Shown: positions 1-11,560, counted from the stretch's first letter. The stretch is 64,000 bases of DNA from Hygrocybe punicea (GCA_963556145.1 OY744461.1:4464001-4528000), one strand, 5' to 3'. Numbers and translations are program-made. The notes: a model not told the origin generated them from the letters alone.

Positions 1-640
1 ACCTTGAAACACTAATCCCTGTCTCATCCATTCCCGTCCCATCCCATCTCCCTGCCATGTTCCCCCTCTACACTACGCGTTTATACAATTGATGTGCATG
101 TCAGCAACATGAGGTAGATGTGGGCTGGAACCCGCCGGGTTTCCTGTGTGGGTCAATACCTGCACCCAACCTGCTGCTACCCACCATCTACCCACTGAAA
201 AAAGACTTGTGGGTAGATGGGTACAGGTTGGAGTGGGTCTGGGTCCAGGTAGGCCCTTCTCACAACATCTGTCACATCAGGGTTGTAACAGTCATTGTAA
301 ATGCTGAAGATAGTTATCTGTCCATAAATCCTGCTGAGGTACATGGTGATGACATCATTTGAGCCTGGAACACTTAGCTATTTCCATGCATTTTTGTCTA
401 GCATATTGTTAACTAAGATTATGGATCTAACAGTCTTTTGTTGTGTGTTTTTTGAGGTCAGGTAGAGCACCTGCCACTTGTGTGTAGCCTTCGTGTTACC
501 ATATGAGTTGATATATGGTTCTTGCAGCAGGACAACATCCCATCCTGTTGTTGTGTTAGTGTTGATAAGTTCCCATTGTGCAACAGAAGATTTGTTGAGG
601 TTTATCTATAAAAATTTTAGTCTCAGAGTCGCATGTGTCA
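1..640. other. No gene seen; imperfect hairpin
   Basis: No coding region is recognised. Positions 158-245 form an imperfect inverted repeat built from ACCCAACCTG and ATCTACCCAC on one arm and their complements on the other. It may be the end of a decayed element, since similar ACCC/GGGT subterminal motifs occur in element E at 43.3-44.3 kb. This link is inference. Confidence 0.3.
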
Positions 641-769
641 GGTTACCTGTCATAAGCCCTGTCTTTGTGATTGGGGGGCTGCCTCTTCCATTTCTTATAT
701 GAAGGGGGGTGCAGTGGATTCTCGTCAAACCAGCTTCTAGTTCCATGCCAGGAGAGGCTGGTGTTGCCC

Positions 770-1050
770 AGGACATTCAGCAAGATATTACCAACTGACT
801 TGAGATGCCTGAGAATGAGATTGCCCAACTGACTTGGGAATAGCTGAATCAGGCTGAGATATATCCTGGGCCAACTGGGATGGTCCAGGCTAATCTTCTC
901 AGGATATATCCTGCACCAACTGGAATGGTTCAGGCTGATCTTCTCAGGATATATCCTGGACCAACTGGAATGGTTCAGGCTGATGTTCCCAGGATATATC
1001 CTGGCCAAACTGACATGGTTCAGGTTGAATTTCTCAGGATACTTGTTTAG
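770..1050. repeat. 45-bp minisatellite, locus 1
   Basis: About four tandem copies of a 45-bp unit containing the 12-bp palindrome AGGATATATCCT; ATATCCTG recurs at 860, 905, 950 and 995, exactly 45 bp apart. Because 45 is 15 codons, the array stays open in several frames and gives a spurious 15-residue repeat ORF. The flank at 770-850 (two GACTTG(A/G)G boxes) is found again in inverted orientation at 14.29-14.36 kb, so loci 1 and 3 look like copies of one element. Confidence 0.8.
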
Positions 1051-1100
1051 TGGGCCAGTGCTGTGCATGGCATGAATGAGTTCTTTTGTCCCCCTCCCCA
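1041..1100 (+). repeat. Dispersed 60-bp repeat, copy 1
   Basis: The 60 bp from ACTTGTTTAG to CCTCCCC recur almost unchanged, inverted, at 47515-47575. A weaker relative lies at about 1490-1545 (CATGGTATGAATAAAGTC). It is probably the edge of a mobile element whose other end I cannot place. Confidence 0.6.
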
Positions 1101-1210
1101 TGTCCATGATGAAGTCGACAATAACATTAAATTGCATAAAGCATGTTACATCTGGTATAAGATATAGCATATGTTGTACATTGCCAATTGCTCTGATAAG
1201 CTCACCCCTC

Positions 1211-2260
1211 ACCTCAGCAACATAAAAAATAAAAAGTATAAAAAATAAAACTACATAGAGTGTCTTGAGTCTTCATTAACCTCTACACTTACTGTTATGT
1301 CTTTTGTGCTCCATCATCATGCAATATTTTCAGCCATTAAAGACATGTTTAGGAAGCCATAGGTTACCTATCAAATACAACTGCGTCTGAACAGTATGAT
1401 AACAATTGACTTACATTTGCTTAACCCTACTTCTCCATGACAGTGAATGTTGCACAACAGATGATAACATGAATACAGCTGTACTTGATAAGTAGGCTAA
1501 TGTTACACATGGTATGAATAAAGTCTTTTGTCTTTCATTGGATGCATGATTGTTATGAACATCAATAAGTAATTTTGCTTGAAATATATAATTAGCATGT
1601 AAGATAATGTATATATACAGCAATATCACACTGAATTTTATTTATGTTTTAAGTAAACATATCAGTATATGTTCTAAGTTTAGCCAATTTCTGCTTATAT
1701 GGCTGATATTTCTATACATAGTGAAAGTGGTCACATATGATTATGACTTCTGTGATCAGCTCAAAATTTAGCATGTATTGTATAAAATTACCTTATATGG
1801 TTAGAATGGTCACATGTGACTGTTACCATTGCAATCAGCAAAAAAATTGGTATACCATATCAGAAATTACCTTATATGGTTAGACTGGTCACATGTGACT
1901 GTCACACCTTGCCTAAAATGTTTATATTAGTCAGCAGTTCCATTTTTAGATAAGAACTGAAGACAGTATGAATATTTTGAATATAATTGAGAGGTAATTT
2001 GTGTTGTGTGAGACATCCCATATTTGGATGCTTATGTAAGCCACTCCAAACATGGCCCAGATTTTATGTTACATTCCAGCATAAGCAGTAGAATAATATT
2101 TCTTGCCCAAAAAAAATTTCTCTATAGGCGATGCAAAAACATTAATGAATGAATTAATTAATTAATTACGAACCTTCACTGAACCAGGTCTGATAAAGAA
2201 CGAGTCTTTTAATAAATTAAAAGAACTTGTAATATCCTGGCCTGGATAAGGAGCACGATT
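1211..2260. repeat. AT-rich DNA with diverged 75-bp repeat
   Basis: No gene is recognised. At 1717-1920 three diverged tandem copies of a roughly 75-bp unit are seen, each with a GGTCACATGTGACT-like palindrome after TTATATGGTTAGA. The rest is AT-rich and without clear structure. Confidence 0.5.
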
Positions 2261-2404
2261 TCATTCGTGCTCAGCGAGACAAAGAGATTGCACTTAACCA
2301 TTTTTCAGAGTCTTTTGGCACGGAACTCCTTCCCAGCATGTACAGCATGCCGATCCATGCAGTCTCTAAACCGCATTCCACCAATCTCTATCTCGTCGTG
2401 GACC

Positions 2405-2830
2405 ACAGCGACTGGGATGGTTCAGGCTGATGTTTTCAGGATATATCCTGGGCAAACTGAGATGGTCTAGGCTGGTGCTGTCAGGATATATCCTGGCCCA
2501 ACTGAGAGGGTTCAGGCTGAATTTCTCAGGATATATCTGGTTCAGGCTGATGTTCACAGAATATATCCTGGCCCAACTGACATGGTCCAGGCTGATGTTC
2601 CCAGGATATATCCTGTGCCAACTGATATGGTCCAGGCTGATTTTCTCAGGATATATCCTGGCCCAACTGACATGGTCTAGGCTGATTTCCTAGGATATAT
2701 CCTCAGCCAACTGACAAGATTAACCATGGCCCCACTGACATGGTTTAGATTGATTTTCTCAGGACACCTAACTTGGATGGTCTAGGCTGATATTATCAGG
2801 ATATCTCCTGGACCAACTAGGATAGTCTTG
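2405..2830. repeat. 45-bp minisatellite, locus 2
   Basis: Eight to nine copies of the same 45-bp unit as locus 1, each carrying AGGATATATCCT or a near variant, some copies shortened. In one frame it translates as a 15-residue repeat of the type SGYILAQLTWSRLIF. I treat this as a by-product of the 3n unit length, not as a gene. Confidence 0.8.
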
Positions 2831-3055
2831 GCTGATGCTAACCTTCCCAATTATAATATTTCTGTTGAAGATTATCTTTTGGTTTATGTCCTTAATTCAC
2901 TATTTATTGTCTGCTATTCATAAAACAAAGGTAACATCACTATGTATTCTTCACAAAGTATCATATACTTCAACAGACAATTTACAAGTTCCATCTTTTA
3001 TGGCACCATTCTCATTACATTCAAAGAATAATAGAACTTCTATTTTTGGTTGTTA

Positions 3056-3765
3056 CTTGTAGAGCACTTATTGATATTTGCAGTTATTTTGGCACATGTA
3101 ACATAATCACAAATTTATCATGTTTCAATTGTAACTCCTTTGAGCAGAATCAGATGATTAGTTCGGCAAAATTGACATTTCAATTCCTAGATACTAATAA
3201 TACAAATGAAATAATTTGTTTGATATATACTCAGTTTGGCTTATAAATAACTAAACTCAACATGCAGATTTTTGTGCATTTGTTATGTCTGTGAGAAGTG
3301 AAATAGATGTTTTGGTTAGTCAATAGTATATATCTTGAGGTGCTACAATCAAATGTATAACATTCTAGGACCTCTATAATGTTTTGAAGCTGCTGTAGTG
3401 ATAGGCAATAATATAAATTGCTTAAAGGCTATGTACAGGTCATTTAATTGTTATAAAACATGTCCTAGCATCTCAAGATATATTGTGTTGACTATCTAAA
3501 ACTTCTATTGCTGTTTTCAGAACATTTTCAAATCCATAAAAATCCACATATGAAATTTATGCATGTATAAGCCAAACTGGGTGCATATAGCACAAATTGG
3601 TTCATTTTTATTACCAGCATCTGGAAATTAGAATGTACTACAATTTTTTCTATCCAATCATCTAATTCTGCTCAAAACAAATTGAAATGTTGAAAACATC
3701 AAAATTATGTGATTATTTCACATGGCCAAAATAACTGCAAACAGCAATAAATTGTGTGCTTTGTC
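3056..3765. mobile_element. Diverged long inverted repeat (foldback MITE)
   Basis: The left arm (about 3056-3360) and right arm (about 3460-3765) are diverged reverse complements around a 100-bp centre. Matching blocks include TGCAGTTATTTTGGC, CAGATGATTAG and AGCCAAACTG with complements in the mirror positions. No ORF is present. An old foldback or MITE-type element is the simplest reading. The 2831-3055 and 3766-4065 flanks hold nothing recognised. Confidence 0.6.
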
Positions 3766-4065
3766 TAAATTATAGCCCCTGCTCATTTACCGTCTTCTTA
3801 ACCCATATGCATTTTAGACTATTTTCTAATTTCTGACATTAGTGTTTTTGTTGACTATATCCACCAAGAATCACTTACAATTTTTCATCAGATGGAATTT
3901 TCTGAAACACTGACTTTATCTCTAGCTGCACTTTTATCCAGTTTCATGTTCTGCCCATCTCATGAATTTGAGTTCCCAATCCAGTACAAGTAGAACAATT
4001 TAACAAGTCCTCCTTTACACCATTTTTTTTCCCAAAACAACTGTATGTTGCACTCTCCCACACAT

Positions 4066-4268
4066 TCCTTAGGACTCCTCAAGGACTCCTCAAGGAGTCC
4101 TCACGACCCAAGGAGTCCTTAAGGACTCCTCAAAAATCAAGGACTCCTCAAGGACTCCTCAAGGAGTTTTCATGGACTATACTCCTGGACTTTCCCAAGG
4201 ACTCCCCAAGGACTTCCTTAGGACTTCCTTAGGACTTCCTGAGGACTTCCTTAGGACTCCTCAGATTT
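4066..4268. repeat. AGGACTCCT minisatellite, locus 1
   Basis: Tandem array of a 10-bp motif AAGGACTCCT and its near-complement AAGGAGTCCT, in mixed orientation. The same array type recurs at 8490-8730. Confidence 0.8.
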
Positions 4269-4270
4269 TA

Positions 4271-4611
4271 GTGTTCCCACAACTATAGCCGATGTTTTTT
4301 GAAAAATTGCCTTTTTAGGCTAGTAAAATTAGCTAAAATTATGAAAATATTTGGGCAAAGCCAAAAGCTGAGGGGTCACTTAAGGGTGCTAAGAATTTGG
4401 GGCTCCATCTTCAGAGTTATTCATAAATAGCTGTTGAACTGTAGCTAACAGCTATTTATGAATAACTCTGAAGATGGAACTCTGAATTCTTAGCACCCTT
4501 AAGTGACCCCTCAGCTTTTGGCTTTGCCCAAATATTTTCATAATTTTAGCTAATTTTACTAGCCTAAAAAGGCAATTTTTCAAAAAACATCGGCTATAGT
4601 TGTGGCAACAC
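4271..4611. mobile_element. Hairpin MITE with TA flanks
   Basis: An almost perfect 341-bp palindrome: two arms of about 165 bp around a short centre near 4441. The ends read GTGTTCCCACAACTATAGCC and the complement with one mismatch. TA lies directly outside both ends (4269-4270 and 4612-4613), fitting a TA target duplication as in Tc1/mariner-type MITEs. The arms differ at only a few positions, so the copy is young or kept alike by gene conversion. Nothing is encoded. 4614-4763 holds nothing recognised. Confidence 0.8.
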
Positions 4612-4763
4612 TATGGACCTCAGTATATAACCTATTCTCAGTAACCATCTTGCAAACCCCCCTGACAACTCCTACTATTTAGAACTGGAAAATGTAAATT
4701 CATATTCAATACAATACAGCAGTCAACATTTGGCCAAATTTCCATTTGTACAAGCCAATCCTG

Positions 4764-5970
4764 TCAGTCTTCTCCGTCAATTTCAATCTCTGCCTCTTCT
4801 TCCTCTTCCTCTTCCTCTTCCTCTTCTTCATCTCCATCCATTCCTCCTTGTTTTCTTTTCTCCTTTTCCTTCTGCTTTTCCATGGTCTTCTGACTGTGTA
4901 AGAAAAGCATAGTATGTAAGAACCAGTTGAAATTGTTAATAGTCATTCTGTGAAGAATTGACTCAAAGCCACCCAACCAAGCATTTAACTGTTCACATGC
5001 CTTTAAATTATACATCAGATGAGAAATATTTTCATAACATAAACATCACTTACTTGAGTGTTGAAAGCACGTTTATAATGCTCCACTCCATTTCCATCCC
5101 TCTCCACAATAACCAGATTTGGAGCTGAACCATTAAGAGGCACTGGATTACACCATTTGCGGCATAGGTAGTCTTGAACTCTGTGGTTGATGTAGTGATA
5201 AGAGTCCACTATAAAACGGGAAGTCTGACTCCAAATCTCCCATCTTCCACTGGCCACACAAGTCCACAAAAGCTTGCATGCCTTGTCAATACAGATGTAA
5301 TCTGGTCTTGATTCCGTGGTTGGATACACTTTCTCCAAGAAATTCAAGATGTTTGTAGGGGACTCAGCTTTGTAAAACTTGTCCCAGGCAATGACCACTC
5401 CACATGGGGCACAGATTGTTTCTACACAGTAAAAGCGAGGTGCCACAATGTAGTTGTTTCATTGTGGTGTAACAGGTGCATCTTCATCGTGAGGCTGAAC
5501 ATCTTGCTGTCCTCCAGGTAGCCAATCAAGCCTCTCCTCCTCTCTCCTCCTCAGCATTCTATGGATTCCCAACAGAGATTGGTGGCCATGCCTCACAACA
5601 TGAGAATACCAAACTCCCTGATGTTCTAGACATGCTTGAGTTCTGTTCTGTTTGGGATTATTGCAATTCTTCACCCGGCATAAATGTCCTTGTGCTTCCT
5701 CATGTTGTGCACAGAAAACCCCATTACGTGCATTGGCCAGTCCTTGAGTGCAGTCTTCATATGCACAGTGCTGAGGGCCCATCACAATTCCATCCAAGAC
5801 AACCATCTTAACCACATCCTCATTATCCACCTCCATTACATCTTCTTCATCTCTCCTCATGAATGCAGCCTCAGCATGTGCTCTTGCCTGTGCTACATCT
5901 TCCTGAGCTCAAGCCACATCATCTGGGTTGTCAGGGAGAGGAACCTCTCTGTTCTCATCAACTTCAGACT
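4764..5970 (-). pseudogene. KDZ-associated CxC6/CxC5 cysteine-cluster gene
   Basis: The 3' part of a gene of the cysteine-cluster families that travel with Kyakuja-Dileera-Zisupton transposons. From N to C the translation shows an acidic stretch, a CxC6-type cluster (CAYEDC...CAQHEE...CRVKNCNNP...ACLEH), then a CxC5-type region (FYCVETICAPCG, YICIDKACKLL, FIVDSYHYINH, LCRKWCNP) and the conserved ACEQLNAWLGGFESIL block, ending in a Glu-rich tail. A 53-nt intron (5001-5053, GTAAGT to AAAG) joins FNTQ to ACEQ. The upper exon edge is an AG acceptor at 5970; earlier exons were not found. Two in-frame TGA codons (5459-5461 and 5909-5911) break the frame, the second within a stretch reading DVA-stop-AQEDVA. 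Function of the family is unknown; zinc binding is inferred from the cysteines. Confidence 0.75.
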
Positions 5971-6400
5971 CTAAAATTTGTATCACTTGTATGCAAAAAC
6001 CAGTTGAAATTATTATTAACAATCATTCTGTTGAGAATTGACTCAAAGCTACACAACTGAGTATTTCACTGCTCATATGCTTTCAGAGTCATACATTGGA
6101 GTTGGAGATGGATCCAAGAAGATCACTTCTTTCAAGTGCTAAAAGCACACTCACAATGCTCCTTAAGTTCCATTTCTTTTTCTTTAAGAGGTGTTGGATT
6201 ATGCCATTTTGGCACCAGTGTCTTTAACTTGGGGGTTAATGTAGTGGTAAGAGTCCACTCCACAAAATGTGTATAATGGTTAGGACCATGATCCAACTGG
6301 ATAGCAAGTTGAATCCAATTGATCAATAAGTTTGGATCAATAGAGATGTAGTAGGAGTCCACCATCTCCACAATATCCATTTTAGTTCACCTAAAATGTA
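5971..6400 (-). pseudogene. Decayed partial duplicate of the CxC5 region
   Basis: A second, heavily diverged copy of the end of the neighbouring gene lies in tandem. The stretch around 6000-6170 matches 4920-5100 at DNA level (AACCAGTTGAAATT, ATTGACTCAAAGC, GCTAAAAGCAC). On the minus strand 6132-6380 still reads as a degenerate CxC5 block (FVEWTLTT..., WHNPTPL in place of LCRKWCNPVPL). It is a remnant, not a functional gene. 6401-6725 holds nothing I recognise. Confidence 0.6.
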
Positions 6401-6725
6401 CCAAACCCAGATGAAGTCCAACTTCAGTTCACCTTCACAGTCCTTCAGTCCTTTTCAAAATTTAGCTAGTCCACACGTACAAGATGAACACAAGATGGAC
6501 TCTACAAGGATGAACTGATGAATCATTTAAAGGCTAGGAGTCAATTGCAATTATATTGGAATGATGCCAAAATTTTCAAACCACCATGTTCACAGGCTAT
6601 TTTGCTTTTTTCTCATTCAATTGTGTCTTTGGTTTAGAGGTCATATGGGCATGTTATCTGTTTTATAATAGTTTCATATATTTGCCGCTCATTCTACTAG
6701 TACAATTCAGGTACAGTATTCAATG

Positions 6726-7086
6726 GCTCCTTTGAACACAAAAAATTAACCTAAAATGCCACAAGTAGCCAATTATCTTGAACCAAATCTGAGCAGACCA
6801 GAAGTTGCTCATATATTTAAAGACATCTCATACCAATTTTCGAAGAAATCTGTTAGTATTTGAATGTTTTATGATCAAAACATTAGTGTTCAAGGAGTGA
6901 TCAGATTTCTCTCTGCTTTGTGAATATTCAGTTTCTAATTTTATTGGTGGTTCTGAATAAAAATCAATATCCACATAGGTTCGGATGATGCACTGAAGGA
7001 ATTAGAACACTTTTTAGCAGTAGAAATCAGTACAGAATCAATTCTATTAGGGTGTTCAAAGGACTGGTAGTGTTCAAAGGAGAGCA
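6726..7086. mobile_element. Possible short TIR element
   Basis: GCTCCTTTGAACAC at 6726-6739 is mirrored by GTGTTCAAAGGAGAGC at 7070-7085, and internal GTGTTCAAAGGA copies occur at 7052. The 360 bp between are AT-rich and non-coding. No clear target duplication is seen, so the call is tentative. Confidence 0.35.
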
Positions 7087-7189
7087 TGTAAAGTCCTGAA
7101 CAGGATTGAAGGTCAGTTCTTACCTTTTCACTCCACAGACACAGTTGCCATATAATAGCTGATTTGTTTTAAATATTAATGACTTTAAA

Positions 7190-7494
7190 TCAAAGAATTC
7201 TTAATATTTCACAAATTAATTGAACAATTAAAACTAATACAGGAGTAGAAAAAATAGAGGGGGAATAGGGAGGATGAATGGGCAAAGGAGAGAAGGAGGA
7301 AAAGGAGAGAAAAGGAGAGGGGAAGGAGGAAGAGGGGAAGGGAGAGGGGAAGGGAGACAGAAGGGGGAAGGGAGAGGGAAAGGAAGGGGGAAGGGGAAAG
7401 GATAGAGGGGGACCGCCGCCTGTTGCTGCCGTTGTCGTGCCACTGCTGCCGTTGTCGCCACTGCTGCTGCTGCCGCCGTCGCCCGTGCGTTGCT

Positions 7495-7525
<31 letters not shown>

Positions 7526-8228
7526 CTGGGCTGCTGCCGTTGTCTGTTGCTGCTGCCGCCGTCGCCATTGCAGCTGTTGCGGCCGCATTGTTGCTGTGCT
7601 GCTGTTGCCGCGGTGGTCGCTGCTGCTGTTGCGCTGGGTGTTGCCGTTGGGTCTGGCCTCCTTCCCCTTTCCCGTCGTTCCCGTCTCCCCGTTTGTTCGC
7701 ATCGCGGTGGTCTGGGGGTCGTTGCTGGCCATTGGCTGTCCCTCGCCGTGGGCGCGGGCGTCGTGGGTAATAGTCAGTAACACAATATAAAATGAAAACA
7801 TCAATAAAAAACATACCAATGCGGGGGTGGGCACATTACCACCCCCGCCGTGGCCGCCTGCATTCGTCCGCGTGAAGTTGCTGTTGCTGGTTCCGGTTCC
7901 CGCTCCGGTTCCCGTTGCGTTCCCGTTCTCGTGGACGTCGTAGGTAATGGTCAGTAACAAGAATATAAAAATTCAAAAATTCAAAAAACATACTGATGAG
8001 GGGTAGGCACATCACCACCCCCTCTGTGCCCGTTCCCCCGTTCTCGTTCCCGGTTGCATTCCCGTCCGCGTTCTCGTTCTCGTTCTCGTTCCCGTGGGCG
8101 TGGGCGTGGACCTCGTAGGAAATAGTCAGTAACAGAATATAAAAATTAAAAAATTAAAAAAACATACTGAGGCGGGGGTGGGCACAACCACCCCCTCCGT
8201 GGCCGCCTGCGTTCGTCCGCGTCATGAA

Positions 8229-8273
<45 letters not shown>

Positions 8274-8420
8274 TGGTGTGGGGCGTTGGGTGGTGAGACG
8301 CGAGGTTGTTGATTGTCATGTGACCTCGTTTGTTGACGTGTTTCCACAAATGGTCCGTGCACCAAATAAAGGTATATAAACCCGCCACAATCCGCTATCT
8401 AATTTGGGGCATACCGCCTC
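7190..8420 (-). mobile_element. Triplet-rich element with three hairpin-intron units
   Basis: Read on the minus strand this block has three tandem units about 177 bp apart, each a GC-rich hairpin (arms GGGGGTGG/CCACCCCC) followed within 3-4 nt by a GTATGT donor, an AT-rich stretch and a CTGAC branch motif. They are followed by CAG/CTG/CCG triplet repeats (7411-7760) and a purine-rich GGGGAAGGG tract (7260-7410). The triplets leave long open frames on both strands, none with recognised domains. Ends and target duplication were not identified. The layout matches elements A-F in this window. Confidence 0.5.
7811..8197 (-). other. Three hairpin + 5' splice site modules
   Basis: Minus-strand modules: hairpin 7821-7848 (perfect 10-bp arms GCGGGGGTGG) then GTATGT at 7816-7811; hairpin about 7998-8022 then GTATGT near 7992; hairpin about 8171-8197 then GTATGT near 8168. 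Each is followed by a TACTGAC or TTACTGAC branch-like motif 40-55 nt on. AG acceptors are less certain here than in the other elements. Confidence 0.5.
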
Positions 8421-8489
8421 ATTAAATAATAGTAGTTAGTACTAACAATAATAATAATTAATAAATATGTAATGAGAACTTCGGGGAAT

Positions 8490-8730
8490 GCTACTTGGGG
8501 AGGAATCCTCCTTAGGACTCCTTCAGGACTCCTTGAGGAGGAACACTCCTCAGGACTCCTCGAGGACTCCTTAGCCACTCCTTGGTCAGGAGTCCTTAGG
8601 AGGGCCAAGGAGTCCTTAAGGAAAAAGTTTCTATGGTGAGGAAATCAAGGCCTCCTTGAGGACTCCTTGCAATTTAGCAGAGGAGTCCTTGAGGAGTCCT
8701 TAAGGACTACTAAGGAATGCGTGGTAGAGT
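8490..8730. repeat. AGGACTCCT minisatellite, locus 2
   Basis: Same 10-bp motif family as 4066-4268, in both orientations (AGGACTCCT, AGGAGTCCT). Confidence 0.8.
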
Positions 8731-9290
8731 GTGATGTCCTCCAAAACAATATTAACAGTTTGTGGTAGAGACATATTTCCTGTAGTGGCCTTGAGAATTG
8801 TCTGAATTTCCTCAGTCGCCCAGGCAATTGTTCAGTATGTGGTAGATTAGAGGGTGAGAGTGGATAAGAGAGATCAGAGAGATCAGAGAGGCTTGAATGA
8901 ACTTCAGAAAGTTGAAACAGGGTTTGTGCAAGATTTGTGCAAGATTGCTTTTGTAGTAACTCAGACTCGGAGTAAACTAAGAGAAGCACATCAAGAATCA
9001 GATGTTTAAGATCATGTGATTGGGAATTAGCCATGTATAAAATCACATGTATAAGATCACATGATTGTTCAGTTTCATTTAAAAACCCCAAAACCTTCGT
9101 GTTTGGCCCCGAGTGCTCTTCCACTTCCAGTCCACTCACCCTGGCAGAGAGAGCTGAATTTCTCTGCTTGATGCCAGGGCACTGAAGTCCTGGTTTGGGT
9201 GTAGCCTCTGGATAGTTGTAAGCATTCAATTCTAGCCTTAACTGTCACCAGTGGGGAGGGTGGCCTCTCCACTATTCCTTGGGCATGGGC
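8731..9290. other. No gene recognised
   Basis: An open frame on the minus strand (8645-9229) runs through this stretch and into the minisatellite. It has no motif I recognise and shares its end with the repeat, so I do not call it a gene. Confidence 0.3.
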
Positions 9291-9488
9291 CTGGGGTGGG
9301 TGACTTTAAAGGTCCTAGTATACATAGTCATGTAGTTTTAATGTTATTCTTGAGGAGCCTTGTCTATTTAAACTTATTATAAGGGAAAGTTATTGAGCCC
9401 ACACTTTAATTCATGCAGTGGCATGCTGGCATTCCATGCATTTTTGATGTTGGCGGCATTGGTCCCACACCCAGTAAGATGGCTACAT

Positions 9489-9542
9489 ACCTTGTGAAGC
9501 TGGCACACACATCAATTGATGTGGCGGCATGTTTTGCGAGGT
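9489..9542. repeat. Nested palindrome module, copy 1
   Basis: ACCTTGTGAAG ... CACATCAATTGATGTG ... TTTTGCGAGGT. Outer arms have lost two CpGs relative to the consensus CCTCGCGAA/TTCGCGAGG; the inner CATCAATTGATG is a perfect palindrome. See the findings for the family. Confidence 0.75.
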
Positions 9543-10537
9543 TGGTGCCCTACTGGTGGGGCCATTCTTGTCATTGGGGCTGTGATCATCATGGTTGGGC
9601 AATTGGTGGGGCCATCACCATTGTCATTGTGCCATGTTGGGCATTAGTGGGGCCGCTGTCATCGTTGGGCATTGGCTGGGGGCCCTTTACAGCATTGGTG
9701 GGGCCATTGCTGTTGTTGTTGGGCATTGGTGGCCCTGTTGGGTGTGGCTTGGGTGTTGTTGGAACTGCAATCATCATTGAGGGCCCCTTTGGACATTGGT
9801 GGGGCCATCGTCATCGTCATTGGGTGTTGGTGGCCCTTTGTTGGTGGGGCGTTGGCAGCCCTGTTGGGTGTGGCTTGGGCATTGTTGGGGCCGCTGTCAT
9901 TGTTGGGGGCCTTTGTGAGGCCGTCACCATCGTTGTTGGGTGTTGGCAGCTTTGGGGCATTGGTGGGGTGTTGGCAGCCCTGTGGGGTGTGGCTTGGGCA
10001 GTGTTGAGGCCACCATCTTCATTAGGGCATTAGTGGGGCCATCGTTGTCATGGTTGGGCATTGGCGGCCCTGTTGGGCGTGGTGGGGCTGTCATCATCAT
10101 TGTTGGGTGTTGGCTGCCCTGTTGGCATTGGTGGGGCCATCATCATCATCATTGGGCTCTGTGGTCCTGCCATCCTGGTCATCCTCATTTCTGTCATCCC
10201 ATTGCCCGTGCCCGTGCCTACTGTCCTCGTCTTCGTTGCCCCTGCCCATTGTCATCTTCCCATTGTCATGGTTCCCGGTTCCTGCCCCTTTTGCACTGTC
10301 ATTGCATTCATTCGTTTACCCCGTCGTCCGCATTCTAGTCATCCTGGTTGTCCCCGCTCTGGGCTGTGTCTGCCATCTCCTTGTCACCCACATCTGTGTC
10401 CACTTGTTGCTGTTGCCTTGTTTGCATTCATTTGGCACGAGGGTGTAGGAAAAAAAACCTACAAGTGTTTAAATAGTCAGTAGAATAAATGAACTTGTCA
10501 TTTTCAACAATGACATGATAATGCCAGAGCACCACAG

Positions 10538-10599
10538 GTAAGTATTCTATTTATCTTGTTCATTTATTCTACTTACTAATTATTAATAAACTGTTTTAG
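10538..10599 (+). other. Intron-like module, right arm
   Basis: CACAG/GTAAGT donor, TTACTAAT branch-like motif and TTTTAG acceptor, 62 nt. A small hairpin (TGTCATT/AATGACA) lies just upstream at about 10498-10517. Confidence 0.6.
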
Positions 10600-11560
10600 G
10601 TTTTTTTTGCTGCACCAAACAAATGTGAACACAACAGCAACAACAAGTAGATGTGGTGTGGGCGACAAGGAGATGGAGGATGCAGCTGAACAACCCAGGA
10701 TGACCATGACAGCAAGAATGAGCATGACAGAAATGACGACGATGGGGTAAACGAACAAACGTGACAATGGCATGAAAGGGGAATATGACGACAGGAACCG
10801 GGAACCACGACAATGGGAAGGCGACAACAGGAAGGCAACAATGGGCAGGGGCAATGAAGACGAGGATGACAAGTAGGGCAGCGGGGATGGGGATGGGGAT
10901 GGGGACAATGGACAATGGAAACGAGGACAACCGGGATGGGGGAACTGGACCACGAGGACCATGGAGCCTGAGACAACAAGGACAACAGCAACGGGGATGA
11001 TGAGGATGACAGGGATGATGATGAGGATGATGACAAGGACAGTGAGCATGGGGACAGTGATGGGGGCAACAGATGATGGGTGACAGAAATGATGGGGGAA
11101 CAGGATGATGAGGACAACGAGACCAGGACAATGAGGACAACAGCAACAGGGATGATGAGGATGGAAATGGCGAGGATGGGATGGCAAATGGGATGGCAAT
11201 GACAACACGAACGGCATGGGGCTGACGGCCATGGGCCACCACAAGGGGACAGGGATGACAACGACAATGACAATGACAAGGATGGGGATGACAAGGATGA
11301 CAAGGACAGTGAGGATGGGAATGGGGATGGGGACAATAGGCGATGAAAGCGAGGATGGCCAGGATGAGGGAACGGGATGACGACAATGGAGACCATGACA
11401 ACGAGGACAACAATGGGGATGGCAAGGACAGAAATGGCGAGGGACGGCAAACGGGACAGCTATGATAACACGAATGGGAACAGGGCCAGATGGGAATGAC
11501 AATGACAATGGGGGCAACAAGGGTGATGCGGAGGGGCGTGGACATGTGGGTAACCCTGGT

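Larger units (their letters stand above)
9400..11560. repeat. Long inverted repeat of two triplet-rich elements
   Basis: Two low-complexity blocks lie head to head around about 10520. Left arm 9400-10490 is rich in GGGGCCATCATC and TTGGTGGGGCC; right arm 10556-11560 is rich in GGGATGAC and GACAATG. Inner parts are clear reverse complements: GTAGGAAAAAAAACCT at 10444 against AGGTTTTTTTTGC at 10598, and the TTCATTTATTCTACT stretch in both. The left arm keeps, in minus orientation, an intron 3' end (CTGAC...TAG) and a nested palindrome; the right arm keeps a complete intron. Long open frames in the arms reflect codon-periodic repeats. Confidence 0.6.

Noticed and set aside
643..1212. 189-codon minus-strand ORF with 15-residue repeats
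   Set aside because: The repeat part is the 45-bp minisatellite; the rest has no recognised motif and no homologous frame at the inverted copy.
7190..8420. Target duplication and TIR for the 7.2-8.4 kb element
   Set aside because: No matching ends were found by eye; the element limits remain open.
9413..10483. Long open frames rich in Gly, Trp, Val and Ser
   Set aside because: They come from GGGGCCATC-type repeats open in several frames and have no domain or codon bias; the inverted arm shows the same openness.
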